A stretch of 64,000 nt of DNA from the NCBI GenBank assembly GCA_000719695.1, contig JOHN01000022.1:1-64000 (forward strand), given 5' to 3'. The notes under the pieces are model-generated. The model did no database searches and had not been told where the DNA came from. It saw nothing but the letters and a program-made list of their open reading frames with translations. The translations under genes were made by a program, and so were the position numbers. This DNA comes from Streptomyces sp. NRRL F-6131 (GTDB taxonomy: Bacteria; Actinomycetota; Actinomycetes; Streptomycetales; Streptomycetaceae). This document shows, piece by piece, positions 10,601 through 19,721 of the stretch. Every line of letters begins with the position of its first letter. Within the stretch, counting starts at the first letter, position 1.

Positions 10601-11174
10601 TCGTCCACAGGCTGTGGACAGCCGCGCGCTCGCCGGGGACGACGTCCGCCGGGTGATCGGCCTCTGCGCCCAGGACGCCCATGTCTTCGACAGCTCGCTC
10701 CGGGAGAACCTGCGTCTCGCCCGGCCCGACGCCGACGAGGACGAACTGCGGGCCGCGCTCGCCGCCGCCCGGCTGCTGGACTTCACCGACGCGCTGCCGG
10801 ACGGCCTGGACACCATGGTCGGCGAGCACGGCGCCCGCCTCTCCGGCGGCCAGCGCCAGCGGCTCGCCCTGGCCCGGGCGCTGCTCGCGGACTTCCCGGT
10901 GCTCGTCCTGGACGAGCCCGCCGAGCACCTCGACCTGCCCACCGCCGACGCCCTCACCGCCGACCTGCTCGCCGCCACAGTCGGCCGGAGCACGGTGCTG
11001 ATCACCCACCGGCTGGCCGGGCTGGACGACGGCACGGTGGACGAGGTGCTGGTGCTGGACGGGGGACGGGTGGTCGAGCGGGGCGGCTGGTCGGAGCTGC
11101 TGGCCCGGCCGGACGGACGGCTGCGCGCCATGCACGACCGCGAGCGGGAGGCGGACGGCGTCCTGGTGGCCTGA
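7689..11174 (+). CDS. cydDC: Fused thiol-reductant ABC exporter CydD-CydC
   Basis: A 1161-residue single-chain version of the CydDC exporter, which moves cysteine or glutathione-type thiols outward and is needed to assemble cytochrome bd. The first half (about residues 1-555) is CydD: six membrane helices, Walker A GPSGAGKST near 368, signature LSAGQRQRLALA. The second half is CydC: a second helix bundle, Walker A GPSGSGKTT near 942, signature LSGGQRQRLALA and VLDEPAEHLD. A Pro/Ala-rich linker joins them around 550-600. The fusion is the usual arrangement in streptomycetes. GTG start lies 4 bp after cydB. Two DnaA-box-like 9-mers lie inside the CydC half at 10601-10621. Confidence 0.94.
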   Translation: MKPVDPRLLGYARTTRAFLAGSVLLGTANAALVVAQAGLIAELVVRGFQQRTGLDELTTPLVLLVLTAGGRGLVGWLTELIAHRSVARVKSTLRLRLLDHATALGPAHLAGRRTGELTTLATRGVDALDDYFARYLPQLALAVTVPVTVLLRIVGADVTSAAIIAGTLPLIPLFMVLIGMATQARMDRQWEGLSRLSHHFLDVVAGLPTLKVFNRARAQAATIARITADYRRATLRTLRIAFVSSFALELLSTLSVALVAVTVGFRLVDGTLDLETGLLILVLAPEVYFPIRQVGALYHSSVEGLTAADRIFEVLETPLPPRGTVPAPDLTGAVIAAEGLVVAFPGRSTPALDGASVVLHPGGTVALTGPSGAGKSTLLGVLLGLTAPTAGTVRITAADGRTHDLAELEPDSWRRQIAWVPQHPHLFAGTVADNLRLHRPEATDEHLWTALRAAHALDFVTRLDAVLGEDGAGLSAGQRQRLALARVLLADDRPLVLLDEPTAHLDGASEAAVVDAVRALAADPARTVLLVAHRPALLAAADRRVRLAGPAAPAVPPAAVPVLAHRGRPTPPAPDEDGPTPGAGAVRPRLALSVLLGALALGCAVALLATSGWLISRASEMPPVLHLMMAVTAVRAFGIGRSVFRYAERLVSHDAVLRTLGTLRAAVYRRLAVLAPAGLPAFRRGDLLSRLVADVDAVQDHYLRWRLPAAVAVLVSTAAALAMGAFLPAAGLVLGLGLLLAGLVVPVLTARWSVGAERRQAPARGRLATAVLDTFSGTAELTVAGALPGRLAAVRAADATLTGLAARSAATAALGTGLITLLTGLTVAAAAAVGLRGVASGALAPVCLAVVVLTPLAAFEAVTGMPAAVQARRRSRAASARLAEVLDAPDAVAEPASPAALPSQPLPIAVRGLTARHPGQTADALTGVDLDLGPGRRIAVVGPSGSGKTTLAQTLLRFLDQREGSVVLAAGRPQAVDSRALAGDDVRRVIGLCAQDAHVFDSSLRENLRLARPDADEDELRAALAAARLLDFTDALPDGLDTMVGEHGARLSGGQRQRLALARALLADFPVLVLDEPAEHLDLPTADALTADLLAATVGRSTVLITHRLAGLDDGTVDEVLVLDGGRVVERGGWSELLARPDGRLRAMHDREREADGVLVA

Positions 11175-11190
11175 CCGGCCCGGCCGGTCA
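11172..11190 (+). terminator. Hairpin overlapping the cydDC stop codon
   Basis: Nine-base arms TGACCGGCC / GGCCGGTCA around a single C include the stop codon itself. No U-run follows, as is usual for high-GC actinomycete terminators. It would end or stabilise the cyd transcript. Confidence 0.5.
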
Positions 11191-11357
11191 CTCGTGAGTT
11201 CGGGCGGGATGCGGTACGACAGCGGGCCGTGGCTGGTGATCGCCTGCGCGGACCACGGCGATGCCTTCGGCGAGGACGGCCACACCGGAGGCACGGCATC
11301 GCTCACCCCTGTGTGGCCTCGGTGCCGTACGCGCGGGCCCTCGTCCCGGTGGCCTGA

Positions 11358-13283
<1,926 letters not shown>

Positions 13284-13516
13284 GCGATCGTCGGAATGGT
13301 CGGGGCGACTCGGGACATTCTCGAACGGTTGGTGAACGACGCGCAGCGGCGGCGGGAGTGCTTGGCGCGCGGAAGGTGTGCAGTCGGTGAAAGTTTAACG
13401 AGGGAGAACTTCGCGGCCAACGGAGAAAGTTGTGCAATTCGTGGCCTTCCGGCGCTCTCGTGTGCACACATAGCTTTACTCCCGTCTCGGAGAGCAAACC
13501 GGACTGTGGGGGAGCA

Positions 13517-13942
13517 GTGGACGCGTCTGGCCGCGGTCACACCGCAGCAGGGGCAGGTCGAGGGGGGTTCCGGGCCGAACGGGCACCGGACGGGCGGTAC
13601 CGCTGGCAACTGAAGGCACCGAACGGACGTGTCGTCGCGGTCACTGCGGCCGCGTACGAGACGGCGGTGGAGGCGGAGCGCGGCTTCGACGGCTTACGGG
13701 CCGTCGCGGAGGGCCTCACCGCCCGGATCACGCACGTCCGGGACGGCATCGGATGGATCTGGGTGGTCCCCGGTACGCGCGCCTTCCCGGAGGTGCGCTC
13801 CAGTCGTGCCTACGAGCGGTACGCGACCTGTCAGAACGCCTTCCGGCGCTTCGTGGTGCTGCTGGCCAAACAGCCCGCCCTCGAACGTCCCGAACCGATC
13901 GAGCGGGGGCCGTCGTTGAGAACGTCCGATGTCCGCCGATAG
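13517..13942 (+). CDS. YegP-like (DUF1508) protein
   Basis: A 141-residue protein with two weak copies of the YegP/DUF1508 fold, an alpha-beta unit of unknown function: GRYRWQLKAPNGRVVAVTAAAYET in the middle, then WVVPGTRAFPEVRSSRAYERY near the end. GTG 13517 was chosen because GGGGGAG at 13508-13514 precedes it closely; the frame extends upstream to 13430 but without a convincing ribosome site. It overlaps the next gene by 14 bp, so the two are probably translated together. Role unknown. Confidence 0.65.
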   Translation: MDASGRGHTAAGAGRGGFRAERAPDGRYRWQLKAPNGRVVAVTAAAYETAVEAERGFDGLRAVAEGLTARITHVRDGIGWIWVVPGTRAFPEVRSSRAYERYATCQNAFRRFVVLLAKQPALERPEPIERGPSLRTSDVRR

Positions 13943-14336
13943 ACGCGGGCCGCGCCTGCTCGCCGTCCCGGTCGGCGACCGCTCGCTGTCCTGGGCGCTG
14001 CGCGCGGCGAACGGCAGACAGCTCGGCGTCGGCGTGCGCACCTACCGCAACCAGCCCGAACTCACCGACGCCGTACGGGAACTGATCATTGAGCGGACCG
14101 CACTGCGGTGCACCGTCGGCCAGTCCGAGGCCCGGCTCTGGGTGTGGACGGCGTACCTGCCGCTCCGCACCACCCGTCCGGGCGCCGCCGGGGCGGTCGG
14201 CCCGGTGGCCCGCAGCGCCCGGGGCTACCTCCGGCGCGACCAGTGCCAGGCCGGTGTGACCGGATTCCTGGCCGGACTCCAGCGCCTGGGCCAGGAGTCG
14301 CGCCGCCCCGACCGGGAGGACGGCTGGCCGTTCTGA
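13929..14336 (+). CDS. Second YegP-like protein, overlapping the first
   Basis: A 135-residue protein whose segments SLSWALRAANGRQLGVGVRTYRN and ARLWVWTAYL...RSARGYLRRDQCQAGVTGFL follow the same pattern as its upstream neighbour (aromatic-rich strand, NG turn, Tyr-containing helix start). The two look like diverged tandem paralogues. ATG 13929 lies inside the end of the preceding gene, indicating translational coupling. Function unknown. Confidence 0.6.
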   Translation: MSADRRGPRLLAVPVGDRSLSWALRAANGRQLGVGVRTYRNQPELTDAVRELIIERTALRCTVGQSEARLWVWTAYLPLRTTRPGAAGAVGPVARSARGYLRRDQCQAGVTGFLAGLQRLGQESRRPDREDGWPF

Positions 14337-14377
14337 CGGCCCGTCCGCAGGCCCGTCCGCCGTCCGGTCCGCCGTCC

Positions 14378-14401
14378 AACAGCCGCCCACGGGCGGCTGT
14401 T
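14378..14401 (+). terminator. Hairpin after the YegP-like pair
   Basis: Perfect 11-bp arms AACAGCCGCCC / GGGCGGCTGTT with a 2-nt loop, 42 bp after the stop of the second YegP-like gene. No U-tract. Confidence 0.7.
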
Positions 14402-14736
14402 CGTGCTGGCCCCGCGCACGGCCCCGCTTCCCCCTCTTCCGGTGAAGCCCAGGTATCCGGCAACCCCCCGAGTCGCCACCTGGAGAAGAACGTCACCGGC
14501 CTCCCACCTGCGACTTTGCCCCCCTCCACGGGCGGCCTGACCTGTCGCTAAACCTCTCCGAACCGAGATATCGACAATCGGCGGCGGCCGCGGTCCACCC
14601 TTCCGACGGAACCGCGCCGACCGACAGGATCGGCACTGCCGGAGCGGCCACCGCGGACGTGGCCACCGGCCCCGGTCACTGACCACCAGTACCCGGGCAC
14701 AGCGATGTACGTCTCTCCCACCGGAGGAAGAGGAAC
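14402..14736 (+). other. Intergenic leader of the phosphate-type locus
   Basis: About 335 bp without a gene. A moderately AT-richer stretch (14540-14580, with CTAAACC and GATATCGACAAT) may hold the promoter of the downstream secreted binding protein. I looked for PhoP boxes (11-bp repeats of GTTCACC) and saw only two weak CACC repeats 11 bp apart at 14494 and 14505. The region ends with GGAGGAAGAGGAAC before the ATG at 14737, a very strong ribosome site. Confidence 0.4.
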
Positions 14737-15804
14737 ATGCGCAAGACCGCTGCCAAGCTGCTCGCCGTCGCCGCCATCGCCACCTCGGTCGCCACCGTCG
14801 CCGGCGGCACCGCCGTCGCCGACCCGTCGGGCCTGCCGCTCGCGCAGGACATCGTGGGTGTCGGCTCGGACACCACCCAGGCCGTCCTGAACCAGTTCTC
14901 CACCGACTACAACGCGTTCCTGGGCGCCGGCAGCACCCTGCCGCGTCTGTACAGCTGGGACGCGACCGGCACCTCGCCGATCGTCACCAAGACCGGCGCC
15001 ACCACGCCGTTCAACCGTCCGAACGGCTCGAGCGCCGGCATCTCCGCGCTGGACGCCACCACCAAGACCACGGTCGACTTCGCCCGCTCCTCGCGCGGCC
15101 CGAAGAACAGCACCCCGACGGTCCCGGGCGACCCGACCACCGACCTGTTCGTGGCCTTCGCCAAGGACGCGGTCTCCGTCGCCACCACCACCACGGGCAG
15201 CAACGCTCCGACCAACCTGTCCAAGAACGACCTGATCAACATCTACAACTGCACCTACACCAACTGGAACCAGATCCCGGGCTACACGGGCGCGGGCGGC
15301 ACCATCAAGGCCTTCCTCCCGCAGGTCGGCTCCGGCACCCGGTCCTTCTTCCTGTCGGCCCTCGGCCTGGCCAACGGCGGCGCCTGCGTCCTGGCCAACC
15401 CGACCGTCCAGGAGAACCAGGGCACCGACGCGGTCCTGAACGACCCGAACGCGATCGTTCCCTACTCCGCCGCCCACTACATCGGCCAGGTCTACAACGG
15501 CCACAGCAGCGGCAGCGACGCCGCGGGCGCCCTGACCATCCGCTCGATCGACGGCATCGCCCCGGTCGACGGCACCAACTCCCTGGCGGCGACCTTCGCC
15601 AACACCTCCTTCGGCCGCGTGGTCTACAACGTCGTCCGCGAGGCGAACTGGAACGCCACCGACACCCAGGGCACCGCGCTGCGCGCGATCTTCGGCACCA
15701 ACGGCTGGATCTGCAAGAACTCCGTCGCCGCCGCCGACATCAAGAGCTACGGCTTCCGCACCCTGCCGGTCGGCGCCTGCGGCAGCACCACCCACGCGAT
15801 CTGA
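14737..15804 (+). CDS. Secreted PstS-like substrate-binding protein
   Basis: A 355-residue exported protein. A Sec signal peptide (MRKTAAKLLAVAAIATSVAT, cleavage after TAVA near 28) has no lipobox cysteine, so it is released rather than lipid-anchored. The mature part follows the PstS pattern in order, VGSDTTQAVL, SSAGISAL...VDFARSSR and PQVGSGTRSFFLSAL, but differs from the classical phosphate site (SD becomes SS; RSDGSGT becomes PQVGSGT), so the ligand could be phosphate or a related oxyanion. The strong ribosome site implies high expression. First gene of the transport locus; a terminator hairpin separates it from the next. Confidence 0.78.
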   Translation: MRKTAAKLLAVAAIATSVATVAGGTAVADPSGLPLAQDIVGVGSDTTQAVLNQFSTDYNAFLGAGSTLPRLYSWDATGTSPIVTKTGATTPFNRPNGSSAGISALDATTKTTVDFARSSRGPKNSTPTVPGDPTTDLFVAFAKDAVSVATTTTGSNAPTNLSKNDLINIYNCTYTNWNQIPGYTGAGGTIKAFLPQVGSGTRSFFLSALGLANGGACVLANPTVQENQGTDAVLNDPNAIVPYSAAHYIGQVYNGHSSGSDAAGALTIRSIDGIAPVDGTNSLAATFANTSFGRVVYNVVREANWNATDTQGTALRAIFGTNGWICKNSVAAADIKSYGFRTLPVGACGSTTHAI

Positions 15805-15818
15805 TCGCACCCCGCACT

Positions 15819-15854
15819 TCCGGCGGCCCGGGGCTCGCGCCCCAGGCCGCCGGA
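15819..15854 (+). terminator. Strong hairpin after the secreted PstS-like gene
   Basis: Nested inverted repeat: outer arms TCCGGCGGCC / GGCCGCCGGA and inner GGGGC / GCCCC around a TCGC loop, 15 bp after the stop. It likely gives the first gene its own abundant monocistronic message. Confidence 0.8.
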
Positions 15855-15858
15855 CCGC

Positions 15859-15906
15859 GCCGCCGCACGACCGCACCGCCGCACGACCGCACCGCCGCAC
15901 GACCGC
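15859..15906. repeat. Three tandem 16-bp repeats
   Basis: Unit ACCGCCGCACGACCGC, three copies (the first begins with G). They directly follow the terminator and precede the next gene's leader. No known function. Confidence 0.8.
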
Positions 15907-15967
15907 GCCGACCCACGGCCTGATGGCCGGACCGTTCCATGTTGTGTTGCACACCTAGGAGAGCAGT

Positions 15968-16552
15968 ATGTCCCGCACCAGCGCCCGTCTCGCCGCCGTT
16001 GCCACCGCTGTCGTGCTCGCCACCACCGGCGCGGCCACCTCGGCCTCCGCCGCCACCCCGGCCACCGGCAGCGCCGTGGTGAACGAGAGCAACACCTTCC
16101 TGATCAACTCCCTCTCGGCGGGCGTCATGGTCTTCGCCCTCCCGACGGCCACCGGCTCCTACGACAGCGCCACGGGCCTGTCCGCCGCCTTCCCGGTGAC
16201 CGGCGGTTCCGCCAACCTCCCCGCCTACTACGGCGACGTCCAGCTGGGCGGCGGGCTGCTCTTCATCAACCTGCGCACCGGCAAGACCGCGGTCTTCAAG
16301 AACCTGTCCTTCAGCGTGGGCACCTGGCAGATCACCGGTGTCCCGCAGGGCGCCACCGCCCCGGTCGCGCTGCTCGACCCGGCCGGCGACACCACGGTCG
16401 CCGGCAACGCCGCCGCCGGCACGCTGACCGCCAGCGACCTCCAGGTGGACGAGGAGGGTGCGAAGTACCTCGACACCAAGCTGAACACCACCTTCTTCAC
16501 CGCGGGTCAGTCGGTGGGTTCGCTGAACCTCACCTTCAAGGCCGGCAGCTGA
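15968..16552 (+). CDS. Secreted beta-rich protein of unknown function
   Basis: A 194-residue exported protein with a signal peptide (MSRTSARLAAVATAVVLATT, cleavage after SASA near 35) and no cysteine or membrane anchor. The mature domain is rich in alternating hydrophobic, Thr and Gly residues, as in a beta-sandwich (GGLLFINLRTGKTAVF, then VGTWQITGVPQG). I do not recognise the family. GAGAGCAGT precedes the ATG. It lies between two substrate-binding proteins of the phosphate-type locus and is flanked by terminator hairpins, which suggests a co-regulated surface accessory (inference). Confidence 0.72.
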   Translation: MSRTSARLAAVATAVVLATTGAATSASAATPATGSAVVNESNTFLINSLSAGVMVFALPTATGSYDSATGLSAAFPVTGGSANLPAYYGDVQLGGGLLFINLRTGKTAVFKNLSFSVGTWQITGVPQGATAPVALLDPAGDTTVAGNAAAGTLTASDLQVDEEGAKYLDTKLNTTFFTAGQSVGSLNLTFKAGS

Positions 16553-16571
16553 CACGCACCAGGTGACGGCG

Positions 16572-16597
16572 GCGGGGTCCGGATGTCCGGGCCCCGC
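16572..16597 (+). terminator. Hairpin after the 194-residue secreted protein gene
   Basis: Arms GCGGGGTCCGGA and TCCGGGCCCCGC around TG, with one G-T wobble, 19 bp after the stop. Confidence 0.65.
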
Positions 16598-16804
16598 TGT
16601 TCCGCGCTCCGGGGCACGGACCTCCGGTGCGACCAAAAGGGTTTGTTCGCAGGCGAGTTGTGGCCTCGTACATCCTGGCGATCCACGGCGTCCATGTACG
16701 GCTGGCCGAATGGTGACTGACCATCGGCGGCATCTGGCCAACGCGCGCCGGGGTCCGGCCGGTTCCCCGTCCACGCGCGAAGCGCGTCCCTGGAGGTGCA
16801 CGTC

Positions 16805-19609
16805 ATGAGAGTCCGTCCACCGGGTTCGAGAGCCCTGGGGAGGTGGAGGAGAGGACTGCTGGCACTGGGGACGGCCTGGGCGGTCGTGGGGGTCTCGGCG
16901 ATCCTGCCGCTGGGCGCGGGAACGGTCCCGCGGGCGGCGGCGGCCACGGCGACGACCGTGGACGGTCCGGCCGTCTGGCGGCCCGCCGGCCAGGACTACG
17001 GCCCCAAGGGGAAGATCACCGTCTCCTCCACCGCCAACCTCAGCAACGAGGTCGTCCACGTCTCCTGGGAGGGCTTCACCCCGACCGTGGACCCGCTGGG
17101 CCAGCCGGTGAAGTTCGTCAAGCTCAACAGCCCCACCGGCCAGGAGCTCTACCCCGTCCGGGTCTACCAGTGCCGGGGCACCAACCCCACCGTGCACGAC
17201 TGCTACGGCAGCACCAAGTTCAACCAGGACCCGGCCAAGGGCTTCCTCCAGCCGGCGCCCCCGCCGGGCACCACCACGCCGGAGTACCCCTTCAACGGCG
17301 CGGTCCGGGTCACCGGCCCCGACGGCCGCGGCGAGGCGGACATCGAGGTGTGGACCTCCCAGGAGAGCCAGAGCCTCGGCTGCGACTCCACCCACCCGTG
17401 CTCCTTGGTCGTGGAGGCCAACTACGGTGGTGACTCGCTCGGTTGGACCACCGAGAACCTCCAGATCGACTGCGCGAACCACACCCTCGACAACCCGGTC
17501 GAGAGCGGGTACTTCGCGACGGCCTCGGAGTCGATCTTCGCCATGAGCGGCGCGGAGAACGACACCTGGAACCCGGGCGAGAGCTGCGCCTGGGCGAACC
17601 GGGTGGTGATCCCGCTCTCCTTCGCGCCGACCGCGGGTGACTGCCCCAGTGCCTCGCAGGACCTGCTGGTCGCCGGCCTGGCCATGGCCAACCGCGCGAT
17701 GCAGCAGTGGCGCGCCGGTCTGTGCCGGGGCTCGAGCGCCCTCGGGGTGGACTACATCGCGAACCAGGGCGAGCCGCAGGCCCGGGCGAACTTCCGGAAG
17801 CAGACGGGGCCGGACGTCGCCCTGACCTTGCTGCCGGAGACCGAACCGGCGAACCGCCCGTACGTCTACGCGCCGCTGGCGACCTCGGCGATCTCGGTCG
17901 CCTACGTGGTCGACGACGTGGCGAACTCCGGCCAGATCAAGACGCTCAACCTGACCCCGCGGCTGCTGGCGAAGATGCTGACCCAGTCCTACGCGATGGT
18001 CAAGGGCGTCACGATCGACTCGGTCGCGGACAACCCGGTCTGCGTCTTCGAGGACAGGGAGTTCCTCGACCTCAACCAGCTGGACCCCGCGGGCGGCCGG
18101 CGCTGGCCCAAGTGCACCGACCAGGCCTGGCTGGCCGACTCGGCGCCGATCGTGCTCGGCGGCACCACCGACCTGATCTACCAGCTGACCTCGTGGATCG
18201 CCGCGGACCCGGAGGCCGCCGCCTTCCTGCGGGGCGAGCCGGACCCGAACGGCATGCACGTCAACACCTTCTACCGGCAGCCCGCGTTCTCCGGCTACCC
18301 GGTGGACGCCATCAGGGTGCAGGACTACTCCGGTCCCGGCGACTGGAAGATGTACGAGATCAACCCGCTCAACAACGGCCTGGCCCAGGTCGCGCGCAAC
18401 CTCCTGATGGCCAAGCCGACCTGCCAGTCCCCGTACGCCGACGTGGACGGCAAGCACCCCGGCTGCGCGCCGGTCGACCCCGGCCGCCGCGGGCTGTTCG
18501 CGATCATGGACAGCGGCCAGGCCAAGGCGTACGGCATGCCGGAGGCCGCGCTCCGCAACCCGGCCGGGCAGTTCGTGAAGCCGACCCAGGACTCGCTCGG
18601 GGCCGCCGTCGCGGCCATGTCCGTCGACCCCGCCACCGGCACCCAGAAGCTGCCGTACGGCGTGGCCGGCACCGAGTTCGCGAACGCGGCGCAGGCGTAC
18701 CCGCTGTCGGTCGTGCAGTACGCGATGGTGCCGACCGGCGGCCTCTCCGCGGCGAAGGCGAAGGCGGCGTCGGACTTCCTGCGACGGGTGACCGATCCCG
18801 CCGAGGGCCAGCGCTACGGCAACGAGCCCGGTCTGCTGACCGCCGGATTCCTGGCCCTGACGGACGACCAGCAGGCGCAGGCGCGGTCCGCCGTGGCGCA
18901 CGTCGCGGCGCAGGACGGCACCTACCCCGGCAACCAGCCGGGTCCCAAGCCGACCGAGCCCGAGGGCGAGAACGGCGGCCAGACCGGTGGCCCCGGCACC
19001 GACGGCGGGACCACCGGTGGTACCGACGGCGGGACCACCGGCGGGACCGACGGTGGCACCACCGGTGGGACTGACGGCGGAACCACCGGGGGGAGCACGG
19101 GCGGGACCACCGGCGGCTCCACCGGGTCCACCGGCTCGACCGGGTCCACCGGCTCGACCGGTACCTCGGGTTCCACCGGCTCCACCGGGACCTCGGGTTC
19201 CACCGGCAGCAGGACGGCCACCGGCTCGGGCACGTCCGGCTCGGGCATGTCCGGCTCGGGCACGACCGGTGCGGCCGGTACCGGCTCGGGCTCCGGCACC
19301 TCCGGGGCTCCCGCGGCCGCCGCCCCCGCCGCCGCACCCGCGGCCGCGGCTCCGGCCAAGGCGACCCCGGCTCCGGCTCCGGCCGCCACCACCGGGCCGC
19401 TCGCCGCCGCTCCGGTCGCCGCCGGGACCCCGGCCGCCGACCGCTCCGGCGGGGCCAGGCTGCTGCTGCCGATCGCGCTGATCGCCGGCGCGGTCCTGCT
19501 GGTGGGAGGCCCGTTGGCGCTCGTCCTGGCCGGTACGCCGGCCGGCGCGAGGATCGCCGCCGGGGCGTCCGGCGTCCGGGCGCGCCTGCGTCCGGGCCGC
19601 CGCGCCTGA
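16805..19609 (+). CDS. Large membrane-anchored PstS-like binding protein
   Basis: A 934-residue surface protein. A long signal peptide (cleavage near 45) is followed by a unique beta-rich N-terminal region (about 50-300, with cysteine pairs), then a periplasmic-binding-protein domain of PstS type (about 300-690; LGVDYIANQGEPQARANFR, PDVALTLLPE). A Gly/Thr/Ser repeat stalk (about 725-815), an Ala/Pro stretch and a C-terminal membrane helix with an Arg tail (LLLPIALIAGAVLLVGG...RPGRRA) follow. It lacks a lipobox and an LPXTG/LAXTG motif, so anchoring should be by the helix. ATG 16805 is 8 nt after GGAGG; GTG 16796 overlaps that site. Likely captures ligand at a distance from the membrane. Confidence 0.78.
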   Translation: MRVRPPGSRALGRWRRGLLALGTAWAVVGVSAILPLGAGTVPRAAAATATTVDGPAVWRPAGQDYGPKGKITVSSTANLSNEVVHVSWEGFTPTVDPLGQPVKFVKLNSPTGQELYPVRVYQCRGTNPTVHDCYGSTKFNQDPAKGFLQPAPPPGTTTPEYPFNGAVRVTGPDGRGEADIEVWTSQESQSLGCDSTHPCSLVVEANYGGDSLGWTTENLQIDCANHTLDNPVESGYFATASESIFAMSGAENDTWNPGESCAWANRVVIPLSFAPTAGDCPSASQDLLVAGLAMANRAMQQWRAGLCRGSSALGVDYIANQGEPQARANFRKQTGPDVALTLLPETEPANRPYVYAPLATSAISVAYVVDDVANSGQIKTLNLTPRLLAKMLTQSYAMVKGVTIDSVADNPVCVFEDREFLDLNQLDPAGGRRWPKCTDQAWLADSAPIVLGGTTDLIYQLTSWIAADPEAAAFLRGEPDPNGMHVNTFYRQPAFSGYPVDAIRVQDYSGPGDWKMYEINPLNNGLAQVARNLLMAKPTCQSPYADVDGKHPGCAPVDPGRRGLFAIMDSGQAKAYGMPEAALRNPAGQFVKPTQDSLGAAVAAMSVDPATGTQKLPYGVAGTEFANAAQAYPLSVVQYAMVPTGGLSAAKAKAASDFLRRVTDPAEGQRYGNEPGLLTAGFLALTDDQQAQARSAVAHVAAQDGTYPGNQPGPKPTEPEGENGGQTGGPGTDGGTTGGTDGGTTGGTDGGTTGGTDGGTTGGSTGGTTGGSTGSTGSTGSTGSTGTSGSTGSTGTSGSTGSRTATGSGTSGSGMSGSGTTGAAGTGSGSGTSGAPAAAAPAAAPAAAAPAKATPAPAPAATTGPLAAAPVAAGTPAADRSGGARLLLPIALIAGAVLLVGGPLALVLAGTPAGARIAAGASGVRARLRPGRRA
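18985..19215. repeat. Repetitive stalk-coding region (Gly/Thr/Ser repeats)
   Basis: Degenerate tandem repeats encode GGTDGGTT units (four copies), then STGSTG and GTSGSTGSTG units. They form the spacer between binding domain and membrane helix. Such repeats change length readily, so the copy number may vary between strains. Confidence 0.8.
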
Positions 19610-19623
19610 CGGCGCACGTTCCG

Positions 19624-19657
19624 ACTCGGCGGGGCCGCCGTCCCGGCCCCGCCGAGT
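19624..19657 (+). terminator. Strong hairpin between the large binding protein and pstC
   Basis: Perfect 14-bp arms (ACTCGGCGGGGCCG and complement) around a 6-nt loop, 14 bp after the stop. It would limit read-through into pstC, giving more binding protein than permease. Confidence 0.8.
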
Positions 19658-19721
19658 GCCTTCCCCGTTCCCGACCGTCCCCCCGCACCTGTCCCGTACC
19701 GAGCGCGCCGGAGAGCAGACC

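Noticed and set aside
14490..14515. Possible PhoP box upstream of the Pst-like locus
   Set aside because: Only two CACC cores 11 bp apart; the GTTCACC direct repeats of real streptomycete PHO boxes are not present.
18985..19215. CRISPR-like repeat array
   Set aside because: Repeats are in frame, contiguous and encode Gly/Thr/Ser stalk residues; no unique spacers.
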